DNA from: an uncultured Thermomicrobium sp. | GTDB taxonomy: Bacteria; Chloroflexota; Chloroflexia; Thermomicrobiales; Thermomicrobiaceae | Assembly: GCA_938028665.1 (NCBI GenBank) | Contig: CALIMB010000016.1 | Coordinates: forward strand, 1 to 55,476 | Reading direction: 5' to 3' | Length of the DNA: 55,476 nt | Shown: positions 26,998 to 36,629 of the stretch, piece by piece | How the letters are laid out: each line of letters opens with the position of its first letter | How positions within the stretch are numbered: position 1 is the first letter of the stretch | Translations under genes and position numbers: made by a program | Notes under the pieces: generated by a model | Database searches by the model: none | Told to the model about the DNA's origin: nothing | What the model saw: the letters and a program-made list of their open reading frames with translations, nothing else

Positions 26998-27491
26998 CTT
27001 CACGCCTCTCCTCAATGCATCGTTTGGTAACGTACAGGGTCGTCGCGCGATCAAGCGGACGACCAAAAGCTGGCGGGGATATACCCGTCTTTAAGGATAC
27101 CCCTCATCTGGCCCCGACGCCAAACGTGGGGCCAAGACAAATACCCCCATCCCCGCCACCGGTGCAGGCAGTTGCTCCAGGAACTTCATCGGACCAGTTC
27201 ACCATGAGCTTATGGCAATCACTGAGCCCGCCCCTCTCACGCGATGATCGTCTCCTCCTGGGTCCGGCTTTTGCGGCAGAGGCTATCGACGGGCAAACAC
27301 CGTGGCCGAGAATAGCTCCCGCTCCACAGCAGCAAGTTGTAGACACCTGCCCGTGTCCTCGGCACCTCGCCACGCGCTAAGGCGCCAGCTCTGCGAGGTG
27401 TAGGCCACTTGACAGAGCCCCCTTGACAAGAAGCCCCATCCCACACCAGACTTCGTCCAAAGAGCCGGTCAACGACGTGAGGAGAAGTGTT
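26998..27491. other. Divergent non-coding region between rny and an ABC importer
   Basis: About 490 bases without a supported gene hold the promoters of the two divergent units. An imperfect hairpin lies at about 27113-27138, with arms TGGCCCC and GGGGCCA and an inner ACG/CGT pairing. Two TTGACA boxes lie at 27409 and 27423, 14 bases apart on the plus strand, but no fitting -10 box follows either. Nothing else is recognised. Confidence 0.45.
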
Positions 27492-29213
27492 ATGTCCACA
27501 GAGCGCACAGCTTGGCTCACGGCCGCTATGCACCGTCGCCGTTTCCTTCGTCTGACCGCCCTTGGAGCCGGACTCCTCGGAGCTGGACTACTTGGGGCTT
27601 GCGCGCGTCCTGCTGCGACCCCGACTGCCATGACACCGACCACGCCTGCCGTCCCTGGTCAGACACCTGTTCCTGCCACCTCTCCAACCCCCGCAGCAAC
27701 TGCCGCGGGCGGGACATTCGTCATTGCACGTCTCACCGATACAATTACCCTTGATCCTTCGCGCCAGTACGAACTGACCTCTCCTATCGTGATGGGAGCC
27801 TGCTACGAGCGCTTGGTAGCTATCCAGCCGCCGGATATCCGCACGATCCAGCCCCACTTGGCTGAGAAGATCGACATCTCGCAGGATGTCACAACGTACA
27901 CCTTCACGCTACGGGCGGGGGTACGCTTTGCCTCTGGCAATCCGTTGACCTCGGCCGATGTCGTCTTTAGCTTCAACCGCCTACGTGAGCTTAAGGACAA
28001 CCCATCCTGGCTGGCCGATATCATTCAGTCGATGGAAACCCCAGATGCGCAAACGGTCCGCATCAGGCTCACCGAGCCAAATGCTGCGTTCCTGGCTATG
28101 CTGATTTCCCCAAACTTCTCGATCCTCGACTCAACTGTGGTCAAGCAACAGGGCGGTACTGACCAACCTGGCGCAGACAAGACGGACAAAGCAACGGCGT
28201 GGCTGAACCAGAATTCTGCCGGCTCCGGCCCGTTCATACTCAAAGGCTGGGTGAAGGAACAAGAGATTGTTATGGAGCGTAACCCCAACTACTGGGGACA
28301 GCCAGCGCCGCTCGAGCGAGTGATCATCCGGCACATTCCTGACCCCACGACGCAGCGGCAGCTACTGGAGCGTGGGGACGTCGACGCAGCACACAACCTC
28401 GATGCCGATCTCATCACCGAAGTCGAACGGGCAGGCACAGCACAAATTGTTCGCGGCGATACGCTTGATACCGAATACTTTGCTATGCACACCAGCCCCG
28501 AAATCGGGAAGGAGTTGGCCGACAAGCGAGTGCGGCAGGCTATCGCCTTTGCTATCGACTACGATGGAATCATCCAGCAGCTCCTGCGCGGCGCGGCCGT
28601 CCGCCCACCCTCAGTCATCCCGAGCGGTCTTCTGGGTGTCAGCGAGGCTGAAAACGCGCGCTACCAGACCAATCTCGAGCGCGCTCGGCAACTCTTGAGC
28701 GAGGCAGGTTTAGCCAACGGCTTCGACCTCACGCTTACTTTTTCCAGTGGTGGTACAGAGGTCGGGGGCGTCTCCTCCGAGATCCTGGCCAGTAAGATCG
28801 CCGACGATCTCCGAAAAGTTGGTATTCGTGTCACGCTCGACCCACGCGCACCGGATGTTCGACTCGCCGACTATCGGGCAGGGAAATTGCAATGCACGAT
28901 TTCCGGCTGGACACCCGATTTCCTGGATTCGCACGGCTGGGCTATCCCGTTCGGTGTTCCTGGTGAAGCCGCAGCCAAGCGTGTGGCCTATAACAATCCC
29001 CAAGTTGCCGACCTCTTCCAACGGGCCGCCCGCACAGCCGACCCACAGGAGCGTGCTCGACTCTACGCGGAGGGACAGCGGTTGCTCAATGAGGACGCAC
29101 CGTTCCTGTGCCTGTACCAGCCCAAGGCGCAGATTGCTGTGGGCAAGAACGTGCAAGGCTATGTGTTCGATCCTGTGATCGGCGTCGACTTGGGCAAGGT
29201 CCGGAAGAGTTGA
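27492..29213 (+). CDS. ABC transporter substrate-binding lipoprotein, family 5 (peptide/nickel type)
   Basis: The 573-residue protein binds the substrate outside the cell for the two permeases that follow. It begins with a Tat-like signal RRRFLRL (15-21), a hydrophobic stretch and a lipobox LGAC (Cys37), then a Pro/Thr-rich tether (to about residue 75) and the family 5 solute-binding fold. That fold includes LRAGVRFASGNPLTSADVVFS, GPFILKGW and RNPNYWG. ATG 27492 follows GAGGAGAAG; the longer frame is rejected because the signal would be buried. Substrates of the family range from peptides to opines, nickel and sugars and cannot be predicted here. No ATPase gene follows. Confidence 0.94.
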   Translation: MSTERTAWLTAAMHRRRFLRLTALGAGLLGAGLLGACARPAATPTAMTPTTPAVPGQTPVPATSPTPAATAAGGTFVIARLTDTITLDPSRQYELTSPIVMGACYERLVAIQPPDIRTIQPHLAEKIDISQDVTTYTFTLRAGVRFASGNPLTSADVVFSFNRLRELKDNPSWLADIIQSMETPDAQTVRIRLTEPNAAFLAMLISPNFSILDSTVVKQQGGTDQPGADKTDKATAWLNQNSAGSGPFILKGWVKEQEIVMERNPNYWGQPAPLERVIIRHIPDPTTQRQLLERGDVDAAHNLDADLITEVERAGTAQIVRGDTLDTEYFAMHTSPEIGKELADKRVRQAIAFAIDYDGIIQQLLRGAAVRPPSVIPSGLLGVSEAENARYQTNLERARQLLSEAGLANGFDLTLTFSSGGTEVGGVSSEILASKIADDLRKVGIRVTLDPRAPDVRLADYRAGKLQCTISGWTPDFLDSHGWAIPFGVPGEAAAKRVAYNNPQVADLFQRAARTADPQERARLYAEGQRLLNEDAPFLCLYQPKAQIAVGKNVQGYVFDPVIGVDLGKVRKS

Positions 29214-29250
29214 ATATCCGCCGATGACCAAGTGACGGGAGTGCCACACC

Positions 29251-30267
29251 GTGCTCGGGCAGTTCCTCCTCCGGCGTTTTCTCTTGACGGTCCCGTTACT
29301 CCTCGGGATTACGCTTGTGACTTTTACGGTTTCTCACCTGATTCCTGCCGATCCACTCATGGCGATCCTGCCGGAGCGAGCGGCCAACGACCCAGAGATA
29401 GTTCGCATGTATCGCGAACGGTGGGGGCTCGACCGTTCCCTTCCGGAACAGTATGTCTTCTATCTTCGCAATCTCTTGCGCGGCGATCTCGGTGAGTCTT
29501 ACACCAGTCGCCGTCCAGTGGCACAAGACTTGCGTGAGCGGTTTCCAGCCACTGTGGAACTCGCCTTGGCCGCGATGCTCTACGCCGTTACGGTCGGCAT
29601 GACACTTGGCATCCTCTCTGCCGTCTGGTACGAGCGGTGGATCGACCATCTTGCTCGGGTGATCTCGCTCGTTGGCGTGTCGCTTCCTGTTTTCTGGCTC
29701 GGGCTGCTTGCCTTGCAACTTTTCTATGCGAACCTCCATCTTTTGCCCGGCCCCGGTCGCATCGACCCTCGTCTGACCGCTCCACCCTTCCGGACCGGCT
29801 TTTACACCATCGATAGTCTCCTCGCCGGAGACCTGCCGCTCCTGCTGAACGCCCTCGCTCATTTGGTCTTGCCTGGTATAGTGCTCGGTAGTTATGCCAT
29901 GGGCATCATCGCACGGATGACCCGCTCGGCCCTGCTCGATGTGCTCGGGGCTGACTACATTCGGACTGCTCGCGCCAAGGGACTCACCGAGCAGCGTGTT
30001 CTCCTCGTCCATGCACTACGCAATGCCCTTATCCCTACCGTCACGGTGATCGGCCTTACCTTCGGCAGTCTCTTAGCTGGTGCCGTCCTTACCGAAACGA
30101 TCTTTGCTTGGCCCGGAATTGGTCGCTATGCTGTTGACGCAGCGATGAAGCTCGATCTTCCTGCTGTGATGGGGGTCACACTGCTTATCGCAGTGGTTTA
30201 CGTGCTCGTGAACTTTGTGACCGATGTCCTCTACGGTCTCCTCGACCCACGAATCCGAGTGAGCTAA
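29251..30267 (+). CDS. Peptide-type ABC transporter permease, DppB family
   Basis: The 338-residue membrane protein has the DppB layout: a first helix (residues 8-30), a long extracellular loop with LPEQYVFYLRNLLRGDLG, then five more helices. The conserved cytoplasmic EAA-like loop reads ARMTRSALLDVLGADYIRTARAKGL, and the end has ETIFAWPGIGRYAVDA and DVLYGLLDPRI. It starts with GTG and follows the binding-protein gene by 37 bases. It pairs with the next gene to form the channel. Confidence 0.95.
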   Translation: MLGQFLLRRFLLTVPLLLGITLVTFTVSHLIPADPLMAILPERAANDPEIVRMYRERWGLDRSLPEQYVFYLRNLLRGDLGESYTSRRPVAQDLRERFPATVELALAAMLYAVTVGMTLGILSAVWYERWIDHLARVISLVGVSLPVFWLGLLALQLFYANLHLLPGPGRIDPRLTAPPFRTGFYTIDSLLAGDLPLLLNALAHLVLPGIVLGSYAMGIIARMTRSALLDVLGADYIRTARAKGLTEQRVLLVHALRNALIPTVTVIGLTFGSLLAGAVLTETIFAWPGIGRYAVDAAMKLDLPAVMGVTLLIAVVYVLVNFVTDVLYGLLDPRIRVS

Positions 30268-30279
30268 GGGAGTTGCTGC

Positions 30280-31173
30280 GTGCTCACGAGGGTACACACG
30301 ACGGAACGGTCAGGCGTTCGTTCTAGCGGGTCCAATCACGCCGCCTGGCAGGTCTTCCGCACCCTTTGGCAACGACCGAGCGCAGCTGTCGGACTGGCAA
30401 TTCTGCTCTTTTGGATCGGTGTGGCCCTGACCGTCACGTTTTTTGTGCCGTTCGACCCACTGGCCACTGACGTGAGTGCACGACTTCAGCCACCGAGCAC
30501 GACGCATTGGTTTGGGACTGACGATCTGGGACGTGATATCTTCCGGCGCACACTCTATGGTGCCCGGATCTCGCTCCCTGCGGGCTTCCTCACTGTCGCC
30601 AGCGCACTCGTTATCGGTTGTCTTGTGGGCGCAATCGCTGGCTACGCCGGCGGCTGGGTAGACGCCATCCTCATGCGGATTGCCGACATGGTCCTTGCCT
30701 TCCCTTCGATTGTGCTGGCGATGGCGATTGCCGCTGCACTTGGTCCTGGATTGAAGAACGCACTGATCGCGATCGTGGTTGTGCTGTGGCCAGAGTATGC
30801 GCGGCTCATGCGCGCGCAGGTTTTGGCGGTGAAGGCACAAGAGTATATTACGGCTGCCGAAGCACTCGGCGTGAGCAGACGACGCTTGCTACTCGTCCAC
30901 ATCCTTCCCAACACCCAGGCACCACTGGTTGTCAAAGCGACACTCGATGTCGGTGCGGCGATTGTCCTCACAGCGGGGCTGTCGTTCATCGGCCTTGGTG
31001 CCGTTCCACCGACGCCGGAATGGGGCGCAATGATCCGTGAGGGGCAACGTCGTTTTAGCCAGTGGTGGCTGGCAACGTTCCCTGGTCTTGCGATTTTCAG
31101 CGTCGTGATGGCGCTGAACTTCCTTGGCGATGGACTCCGAGACGCACTCGATCCACGGCGCCGGAGACGCTAA
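30280..31173 (+). CDS. Peptide-type ABC transporter permease, DppC family
   Basis: The 297-residue protein is the second channel subunit. The N-terminal part contains HWFGTDDLGRDIFRRTLYGARISL, typical of DppC. Six hydrophobic segments follow, and the cytoplasmic loop reads EYITAAEALGVSRRRLLLVHILPN. The end of the protein (FPGLAIFSVVMALNFLGDGLRDALDPR) is also typical. It starts with GTG 12 bases after the DppB-like gene. The unit binding protein-DppB-DppC stops here without DppD/DppF ATPases; the next gene is unrelated. Confidence 0.95.
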   Translation: MLTRVHTTERSGVRSSGSNHAAWQVFRTLWQRPSAAVGLAILLFWIGVALTVTFFVPFDPLATDVSARLQPPSTTHWFGTDDLGRDIFRRTLYGARISLPAGFLTVASALVIGCLVGAIAGYAGGWVDAILMRIADMVLAFPSIVLAMAIAAALGPGLKNALIAIVVVLWPEYARLMRAQVLAVKAQEYITAAEALGVSRRRLLLVHILPNTQAPLVVKATLDVGAAIVLTAGLSFIGLGAVPPTPEWGAMIREGQRRFSQWWLATFPGLAIFSVVMALNFLGDGLRDALDPRRRRR

Positions 31174-31467
31174 TCGCTCGCACGCTTTCCAGCCACACCT
31201 CTCCTAGGCATACGCAGAGCTCGCTTCCTGTTTTAAGTAGATGTGCTGAGGAAAGGGCAACAAACGCTCAGCCCTATTCTCCCTCCTGGAGGGGTCGATA
31301 CTGCGTGCGCCCAGCCGGTCTTGGATCATTGAGTGGTCTGCAGAAGTGATGATGCTGAGATTCGCTCAGAACCCCGATCGGGGAGCAGGCAAATGAAAGA
31401 AGGTGTGTAATCATTCCCAGTAGTCCTCGCCGCCCCAGTACGGGAGCCCGGAAGAAGGGGGAAACGC

Positions 31468-31800
31468 ATGCGGTGTCTGATGGCACGACTCACCAAGTGG
31501 ATTGTCTTGGGACTAATCGGCGCAGCGCTCTACGACCAACTTCGTCGTCCCCCAGCGGAGCGGACCTGGGTGGGACAGATTGGCCCTGTTCCATACAACT
31601 TCCGCCTTCCCTCTCTCGAACATCTCCGCACAAGTCTCTGGAATCCCGATGACCCACGCCTGATCACACCAATCCCATGGGGGATCGGCTGGTGGATCAA
31701 TCTCGCTCAAGTTCACCGCCGTCTGTCCCCACTCATTGAGCAGGTGCGCCAACGATTTACAGTCGGCCGCGATGAGCAAGAAGCTGCCACGCTCCGGTGA
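31468..31800 (+). CDS. DUF5808-like small membrane-associated protein
   Basis: The 110-residue protein has one short N-terminal hydrophobic segment (WIVLGLIGAALYDQL) and a central motif SLWNPDDPRLITPIPWGIGW followed by INLAQVHRR. The pattern WNPDDPR...P...GxGWxxN fits DUF5808 as I recall it; this is motif recognition, not a search. Function is unknown. ATG 31468 follows AGAAGGGGG. Its last 44 bases overlap the 3' end of the MFS gene on the other strand, an unusually long tail-to-tail overlap. Confidence 0.65.
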   Translation: MRCLMARLTKWIVLGLIGAALYDQLRRPPAERTWVGQIGPVPYNFRLPSLEHLRTSLWNPDDPRLITPIPWGIGWWINLAQVHRRLSPLIEQVRQRFTVGRDEQEAATLR

Positions 31801-33067
31801 GCGTGAGTGTGACACCGAGACCAAGGAGGACCGTCGTCACACCGAACGCATCGGAAAGCGCACCGGCTCCGAAAACTGGTAGAAATGCCACGCTATTGGA
31901 AACAGTGAAAAATACGGCGAAGACTCGCCCACGTGCTCGTTCCGGTGCTTCTGCCTGGAGCAATGTCTGAGCCGGTGCGCGCACTAGTCCATCTGCCAGG
32001 CCCAGCAGTGCTGCCAAGACAACTGCACCAGCAACTTCCGCAGGACCACGCCCCAGCGTCTCGGGGAGTTCGGCAAGAGCAACGAGTAACAAACCACCAA
32101 CGACGAGTGCCACATCAGCTGTGCGTTCGATCCCCAACCAGCGCGTGACGCGGTCCACGATTACTGTCCCGAACAGTACTCCCAGTCCAGCCGGCAAAAC
32201 GAGGTAGGCGATGTCTTCCTTGGGGAGTTCGAGCACCTGGGTCACGTAACCAGGTCCGAGCGCCGCGACGACGAGATACGTGGCGGTGGCAACCGCCAAA
32301 TACCCGATCGCCTTACGCAGTACCCGATGTCCAGCAGCAAGGCGTATCCCTTCCACCATCTCATACCAGACCTGAGCGATCAGCACCCGCCCCAGAAGTC
32401 CAGGGCGACGCTCCACAGGCACACGCGGCAGGAGGAGTGAGAGCACTGTGCTCACAGCGAATAACGCAACCGTTGCACCGAGTACGGCCCGCACACCGAC
32501 GAGCTTGATCACGAGCGGACCAATGATCGCAAAACCGGCCAATTGCGATGCGGTGAACGTGAGATTGAAGAGCGCATTCGCCTGGACAAGCCGTCCGCTC
32601 GGAACAACGTTCGGGAGCAGCGACCACAGTGCTGGACCGAAGAACTGTCCGACGGTTCCTGAGGCAAACGCCAGAGCGTAGACAACAAGCAAAGCGAGCA
32701 GCGGGGCCCAGCGCGCTTCCACGAAGAGCAAGCCAATCACTGCAAGCCCTCTAAGCGCATTAGTAGCGATCAACACACTTCGTCGATCAAAGCGATCGGC
32801 GACGACGCCAGACAGTGGGCTAACCAGCACGGCAGGCAACGAGAAGCTCAGTACCGCCACGCCGACTGCAGTATTGGCCGGCAGGGAGGCTCCACGCTCA
32901 AGGATGCCTTGCACAAGGACAAGTAGTGAGAAATTGACCGCATTCTGCGATGTCTGCGACAGTGTTTGGACAAGCCAGAGCAGGACGAACGGGCGATGGC
33001 GGTGGAGCCCGCGCTCTCGGGTTATAGCCCTTTCTGGAAACGGCTCAAGTGTTTCAAGACTGCTCAT
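31757..33067 (-). CDS. MFS transporter (probable drug/metabolite exporter)
   Basis: The 436-residue membrane protein has 12 predicted helices in two halves. The A-motif-like loop between helices 2 and 3 is [18 protein letters not shown], and the matching loop in the second half is [33 protein letters not shown] and [22 protein letters not shown] are typical of the MdtG/enterobactin-exporter-like branch of the superfamily. Substrate is unknown. The start is taken at ATG 33067; TTG 33091 is possible. It overlaps the end of the DUF951 gene upstream by 14 bases, so the two are probably one operon. Confidence 0.9.
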   Translation of the reverse strand: MSSLETLEPFPERAITRERGLHRHRPFVLLWLVQTLSQTSQNAVNFSLLVLVQGILERGASLPANTAVGVAVLSFSLPAVLVSPLSGVVADRFDRRSVLIATNALRGLAVIGLLFVEARWAPLLALLVVYALAFASGTVGQFFGPALWSLLPNVVPSGRLVQANALFNLTFTASQLAGFAIIGPLVIKLVGVRAVLGATVALFAVSTVLSLLLPRVPVERRPGLLGRVLIAQVWYEMVEGIRLAAGHRVLRKAIGYLAVATATYLVVAALGPGYVTQVLELPKEDIAYLVLPAGLGVLFGTVIVDRVTRWLGIERTADVALVVGGLLLVALAELPETLGRGPAEVAGAVVLAALLGLADGLVRAPAQTLLQAEAPERARGRVFAVFFTVSNSVAFLPVFGAGALSDAFGVTTVLLGLGVTLTLTGAWQLLAHRGRL

Positions 33068-33290
33068 CGCGCGGCCGAGGGGGAAGCACAAGCGGAGGCT
33101 TCTCTGACCGAGCCACGATGGTCTTCAGCCGACGACGAAATTTGTGACGTGGTAGGAGGACACGCCGCCCGCATCCGAGGCAGCGCAGGCCGATATCTGC
33201 CCCAACCCGCACGACAACCCAGTCAGTTGAGCCGCAGGGATGCGGCTTACGCAAGCGCACAACGTCGTCGACATGGATGTCGAGCGTCAT
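33054..33290 (-). CDS. DUF951 family protein
   Basis: The 78-residue protein shows the family core [20 protein letters not shown] followed by [20 protein letters not shown]. Three or four cysteines in PHPCG and CLGCG could bind zinc, which is inference. DUF951 proteins are small, widely conserved in Firmicutes and Chloroflexi and uncharacterised. GTG/ATG usage at the start is acceptable, with GGAGGGG upstream on the minus strand. Its 3' end overlaps the start of the MFS gene. Confidence 0.88.
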   Translation of the reverse strand: MTLDIHVDDVVRLRKPHPCGSTDWVVVRVGADIGLRCLGCGRRVLLPRHKFRRRLKTIVARSEKPPLVLPPRPRDEQS

Positions 33291-33359
33291 CAGCCCCTCC
33301 TGGAGGCGAGTATAGCCGGTCAGCCCGAAGAGGTTCGGGAATGCTAGACTGCGGCAGGG

Positions 33360-34010
33360 GTGATGTGCGTGCGTGCCCTTGGCAAGCTGGGGTTGATCGT
33401 AAGCTGGCTTGCAGCGACGGTCCTTGCTTGGGGTCTTGTGTATTCACTTGTTGTGCGAGAGAACGTTGGAGCTGTGCAGGACTTTTGGGCACTCAAGCGA
33501 TTGCTCGCGTATGGTGCCTTCCTCATTGCACCAGCTTTGACCTTTGCCCCACTGGGTCGGCTTGTCCGTGTGCCGTTTTTAGAGATCGAAGCGGTTGCTG
33601 GCTGGTCAACCAGTCTTTTTGTTTGGACCTTCATCGATCCCGACCAGGTGAGAGGGCCACTCGCGATGCTCGTCGTGTTGCTTCCGCTTCTTGTCAGTGT
33701 CTCATCCGTCTTCACTCTGCTCAGTGCTGCGGTAGAACTGCGCTTGGCAACTCGCCGCGCCATCCTCCCAGATCCCCTCCGGGTACGCCGGCGAGGATAC
33801 GTGCTCGGCCTTTTCTCCGTCGGCTGCCTCTTGCTTCACTCCCTCGAAGCTCTCACAGCCATCAATCTGGGATTGCTTGCACTCATTGCGTTCCTCGTTG
33901 AACTTTTGGCCATGACCTGGTTCGCCCCGGTGCGAGAGAGAGGAGACGAAAACGGTGGCTCGACTGGGGATCGACGTCGGCGGAACGAATACGGACGCGG
34001 TGCTCCTTGA
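33360..34010 (+). CDS. Multi-span membrane protein of unknown family
   Basis: The 216-residue protein has about six hydrophobic helices, beginning with [22 protein letters not shown] and ending with [19 protein letters not shown], and a hydrophilic tail of about 25 residues. That tail overlaps the next gene by 56 bases. It starts at GTG 33360 or ATG 33363. The tail reads like run-on translation. The overlap suggests coupling to the hydantoinase-like gene, so a transport or anchoring role for that pathway is possible but unproven. I do not recognise the family. Confidence 0.65.
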   Translation: MMCVRALGKLGLIVSWLAATVLAWGLVYSLVVRENVGAVQDFWALKRLLAYGAFLIAPALTFAPLGRLVRVPFLEIEAVAGWSTSLFVWTFIDPDQVRGPLAMLVVLLPLLVSVSSVFTLLSAAVELRLATRRAILPDPLRVRRRGYVLGLFSVGCLLLHSLEALTAINLGLLALIAFLVELLAMTWFAPVRERGDENGGSTGDRRRRNEYGRGAP

Positions 34011-35499
34011 TCGCGGTGAAGTTCTCGCATGGGCAAAACACCCAACGACGCCCGACGTTAGCAGCGGCATCCTTGCTGCGGTCCGGGACGTGCTTGGACA
34101 AGCACCACTCGCACCATCCGAGATCAGCGCCGTCATGCTTGGCACCACACATTTCACCAATGCTGTCGTCCAGCGTCGTGATCTTGCCCGCAGCGCGGTC
34201 ATCCGCTTGGGACTGCCAGCAACCACCTCGATTCCACCACTTGAGGACTGGCCCGATGATTTGCGTGACGCTGTTGCTGAACTGACAGTGATCCTCCCAG
34301 GAGGCCATCAGTTCGACGGCCGGGAGATCTCCCCACTCGATTGGCAGGCCCTCAAGCAGCTCGCGGAGGAGTTACGGAGACGAGGAGTCGACACCGCAGC
34401 AGTCACTGCGGTTTTTTCGCCCGCCATCCCTACGCATGAGAATGCCGTCGCAGAGTTTCTCACTGCACACGTTCCTGGACTTCGTGTCACCTGCTCACGG
34501 GAAATCGGTCGGATCGGATTGCTCGAACGAGAGAATGCGGCAGCGCTGAATGCAGCACTCGTCCCACTCGCCGAGCGGACGGTCCGCGCCTTCCAGCAAG
34601 CACTGAGCAGGCTCGGTTTAGAGGCTCCGCTCTACCTCAGCCAGAATGACGGAACGCTCATGACAGCTGAGTTTGCAGCGCGCTATCCAGTACTCACCTT
34701 CGCCTCAGGCCCAACCAATTCGATGCGCGGAGCTGCCGTCTTGAGCGGACTCAGTGACGCGATCGTCCTCGATGTCGGTGGTACGACAACCGACGGTGGC
34801 GCACTCGTCAACGGCTTTCCGCGTGAGGCCTCGTTCGCCGTAGTGATCGGTGGTGTGCGTACCAACTTCCGCATGCCGGACGTCGTTTCGATTGGCCTGG
34901 GTGGTGGAAGCTTGGTCGGGCCAGACGGCTCAACGGTGGGACCACAGAGTGTTGGATACCGCCTGAGCAGCGAGGCGCTTGTCTTTGGTGGTTCGAGACT
35001 TACCGCAAGCGATATCGCTGTCGCGGCTCGACGCGCCCGGTTCGGTGATCCCTCTCGCGTCGCGCATCTGCCGACCGAGCTCGTGCGACAAGCACTGGCG
35101 ACGATCGATCAGCGACTCGCCGAGCTCGTTGATAGCTTGAAAACGACACCTGGAGCAGTGCCGGTCATCGTCGTTGGAGGTGGGAGTGTGCTTGTCCCGG
35201 ATCACTTGGAAGGGGCAAGCGAGGTCATTCGCCCGCCTCATGCTGCAGTGGCGAACGCAATCGGTGCGGCGATTGCCCAGGTAAGCGGTGAGATCGACCG
35301 GATTGTTTCCCTCGAGGGGCAGACGCGCGAGGCCGCGCTAGCCGCGGCTCGTGCCGATGCCTGCCGTGCTGCCGTGGCTGCCGGGGCTGACCCGGCAAGC
35401 GTCACTGTCGTCGAGCTGGAGGAAATACCGATCGCCTATCTCCCGTCGAATGCCGTGCGAATCCGTGTCAAGGCCGTCGGCGATTTGCGGGGAGGTTAA
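33955..35499 (+). CDS. Hydantoinase/oxoprolinase family protein (short HyuA type)
   Basis: The 514-residue protein has the ATP-dependent hydantoinase fold. It begins [21 protein letters not shown] (phosphate loop), followed by MLGTTHFTNAVVQRRD. LLERENAAALNAAL, FASGPTNSMRGAAVLSG and the second phosphate loop DVGGTTTDGG are all typical. It lacks the long C-terminal part of 5-oxoprolinase. Such proteins hydrolyse cyclic amides, usually with ATP, often with a partner. GTG 33955 follows GAGAGGAG. The next gene, two bases on, encodes a DUF917 protein, a pairing seen in many genomes (family knowledge). Substrate is unknown. Confidence 0.92.
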   Translation: MARLGIDVGGTNTDAVLLDRGEVLAWAKHPTTPDVSSGILAAVRDVLGQAPLAPSEISAVMLGTTHFTNAVVQRRDLARSAVIRLGLPATTSIPPLEDWPDDLRDAVAELTVILPGGHQFDGREISPLDWQALKQLAEELRRRGVDTAAVTAVFSPAIPTHENAVAEFLTAHVPGLRVTCSREIGRIGLLERENAAALNAALVPLAERTVRAFQQALSRLGLEAPLYLSQNDGTLMTAEFAARYPVLTFASGPTNSMRGAAVLSGLSDAIVLDVGGTTTDGGALVNGFPREASFAVVIGGVRTNFRMPDVVSIGLGGGSLVGPDGSTVGPQSVGYRLSSEALVFGGSRLTASDIAVAARRARFGDPSRVAHLPTELVRQALATIDQRLAELVDSLKTTPGAVPVIVVGGGSVLVPDHLEGASEVIRPPHAAVANAIGAAIAQVSGEIDRIVSLEGQTREAALAAARADACRAAVAAGADPASVTVVELEEIPIAYLPSNAVRIRVKAVGDLRGG

Positions 35500-35501
35500 A
35501 C

Positions 35502-36629
35502 ATGGTCTGGGAGCTGGATGAAGCGTGCGTGGAAGCATTGGCCATCGGCGCTGGCATCTTGGGCACGGGTGGCGGTGGAAATCCATACTACGGCAAGCTC
35601 TACGTTCGCAGACTGCTGCGCGAGGGACGACGTGTGTACATCGTCGCACCGGAAGACGTGCCGGACGATGCACTCGTCGTCTCGGTCGGGGGGATGGGTG
35701 CGCCAACGATCGGGATTGAACGGATCCACCGCGGAGACGAACCGCTCGCAGCGCTGCGCGCTCTCGAGCAGTATCTGGGACAGAGCGTGACGCATCTGGT
35801 ACCTGGCGAGATCGGTGGAGCGAACGCACTGCGTCCCCTTGCAGTCGCGGCGCTTGCCGAGCTCCCGGTCGTTGATGGGGACGGCATGGGACGCGCATTT
35901 CCGGAGCTGCAGATGGACACCTTTGCCATCTACGGTATCTCTGCGACGCCGGCCGCACTGGCGGATATCGAACACAACATTGTTCTCTTCCCACGGCTGC
36001 GCGATGCGTACACGTTAGAGCGATATGCTCGCGCCGTGACAGTGCAGATGGGTGGTGCTGCCGGCTTTGCCTTCCCAGTCATGAGCGGCACAGAGCTTCG
36101 CCGCGTTGTCATCCCCTATACGATCAGCCTCGCCGTGCAACTGGGAGAAGCAGTGTTGTCCGCTCGCAAGGAACATACTGACCCAGTTGCAGCCGCCCTT
36201 GCCGTCACTGGTGGCTCCCTGCTGTTTTACGGCAAAGTGATCGACGTCGAACGCCGCTTGTCTGCAGGCTTTGCGCGGGGAACGGTGCGGTTGGAAGGAC
36301 TTGGTGAGGATCGAGGGAGTGAACTCCAGATCGAGTTTCAGAATGAGAACCTGATTGCCCGTCGAGACGGCCAGGTCATTGCCACAGTACCCGATCTCAT
36401 CTGCCTGGTAGACCAGGAAACGGCGGAACCGGTCACAACCGAGGTCGTACGGTATGGCCTCCGCATCGCTGTACTCGGCATCCCAGCACCAGCGATGCTC
36501 CGAACACCAGAAGCGCTGGCCGTGGTAGGGCCTGCCGCCTTTGGGTATAGAGATGTGGCGTATCATCCGCTACCCGGAACCTATGGGGGAGATCGTCTCG
36601 CGGCAGAGCGGAGCGCAACAACTCAGTAG
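35502..36629 (+). CDS. DUF917 family protein
   Basis: The 375-residue protein starts with the glycine-rich GAGILGTGGGGNPYYGKLYVRR, and contains GGMGAPTIGIERI, PGEIGGANALRPLAVAA and VVDGDGMGRAFPELQM, all typical of DUF917, also named the S-methyl thiohydantoin desulfurase domain in Pfam as I recall. Its product is cytosolic. It starts 2 bases after the hydantoinase-like gene, which it probably partners. A sulfur-containing or ordinary hydantoin is a reasonable guess for the substrate. It overlaps yggT on the other strand by 7 bases. Confidence 0.9.
   Translation: MVWELDEACVEALAIGAGILGTGGGGNPYYGKLYVRRLLREGRRVYIVAPEDVPDDALVVSVGGMGAPTIGIERIHRGDEPLAALRALEQYLGQSVTHLVPGEIGGANALRPLAVAALAELPVVDGDGMGRAFPELQMDTFAIYGISATPAALADIEHNIVLFPRLRDAYTLERYARAVTVQMGGAAGFAFPVMSGTELRRVVIPYTISLAVQLGEAVLSARKEHTDPVAAALAVTGGSLLFYGKVIDVERRLSAGFARGTVRLEGLGEDRGSELQIEFQNENLIARRDGQVIATVPDLICLVDQETAEPVTTEVVRYGLRIAVLGIPAPAMLRTPEALAVVGPAAFGYRDVAYHPLPGTYGGDRLAAERSATTQ

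Noticed and set aside
27409-27428. Two TTGACA boxes taken as tandem -35 elements
   Set aside because: No -10 box follows either at a suitable distance, so a promoter cannot be supported.
32966-33901. 311-codon plus-strand frame opposite the MFS and DUF951 genes
   Set aside because: It conflicts with three better-supported genes and reads as low-complexity protein.
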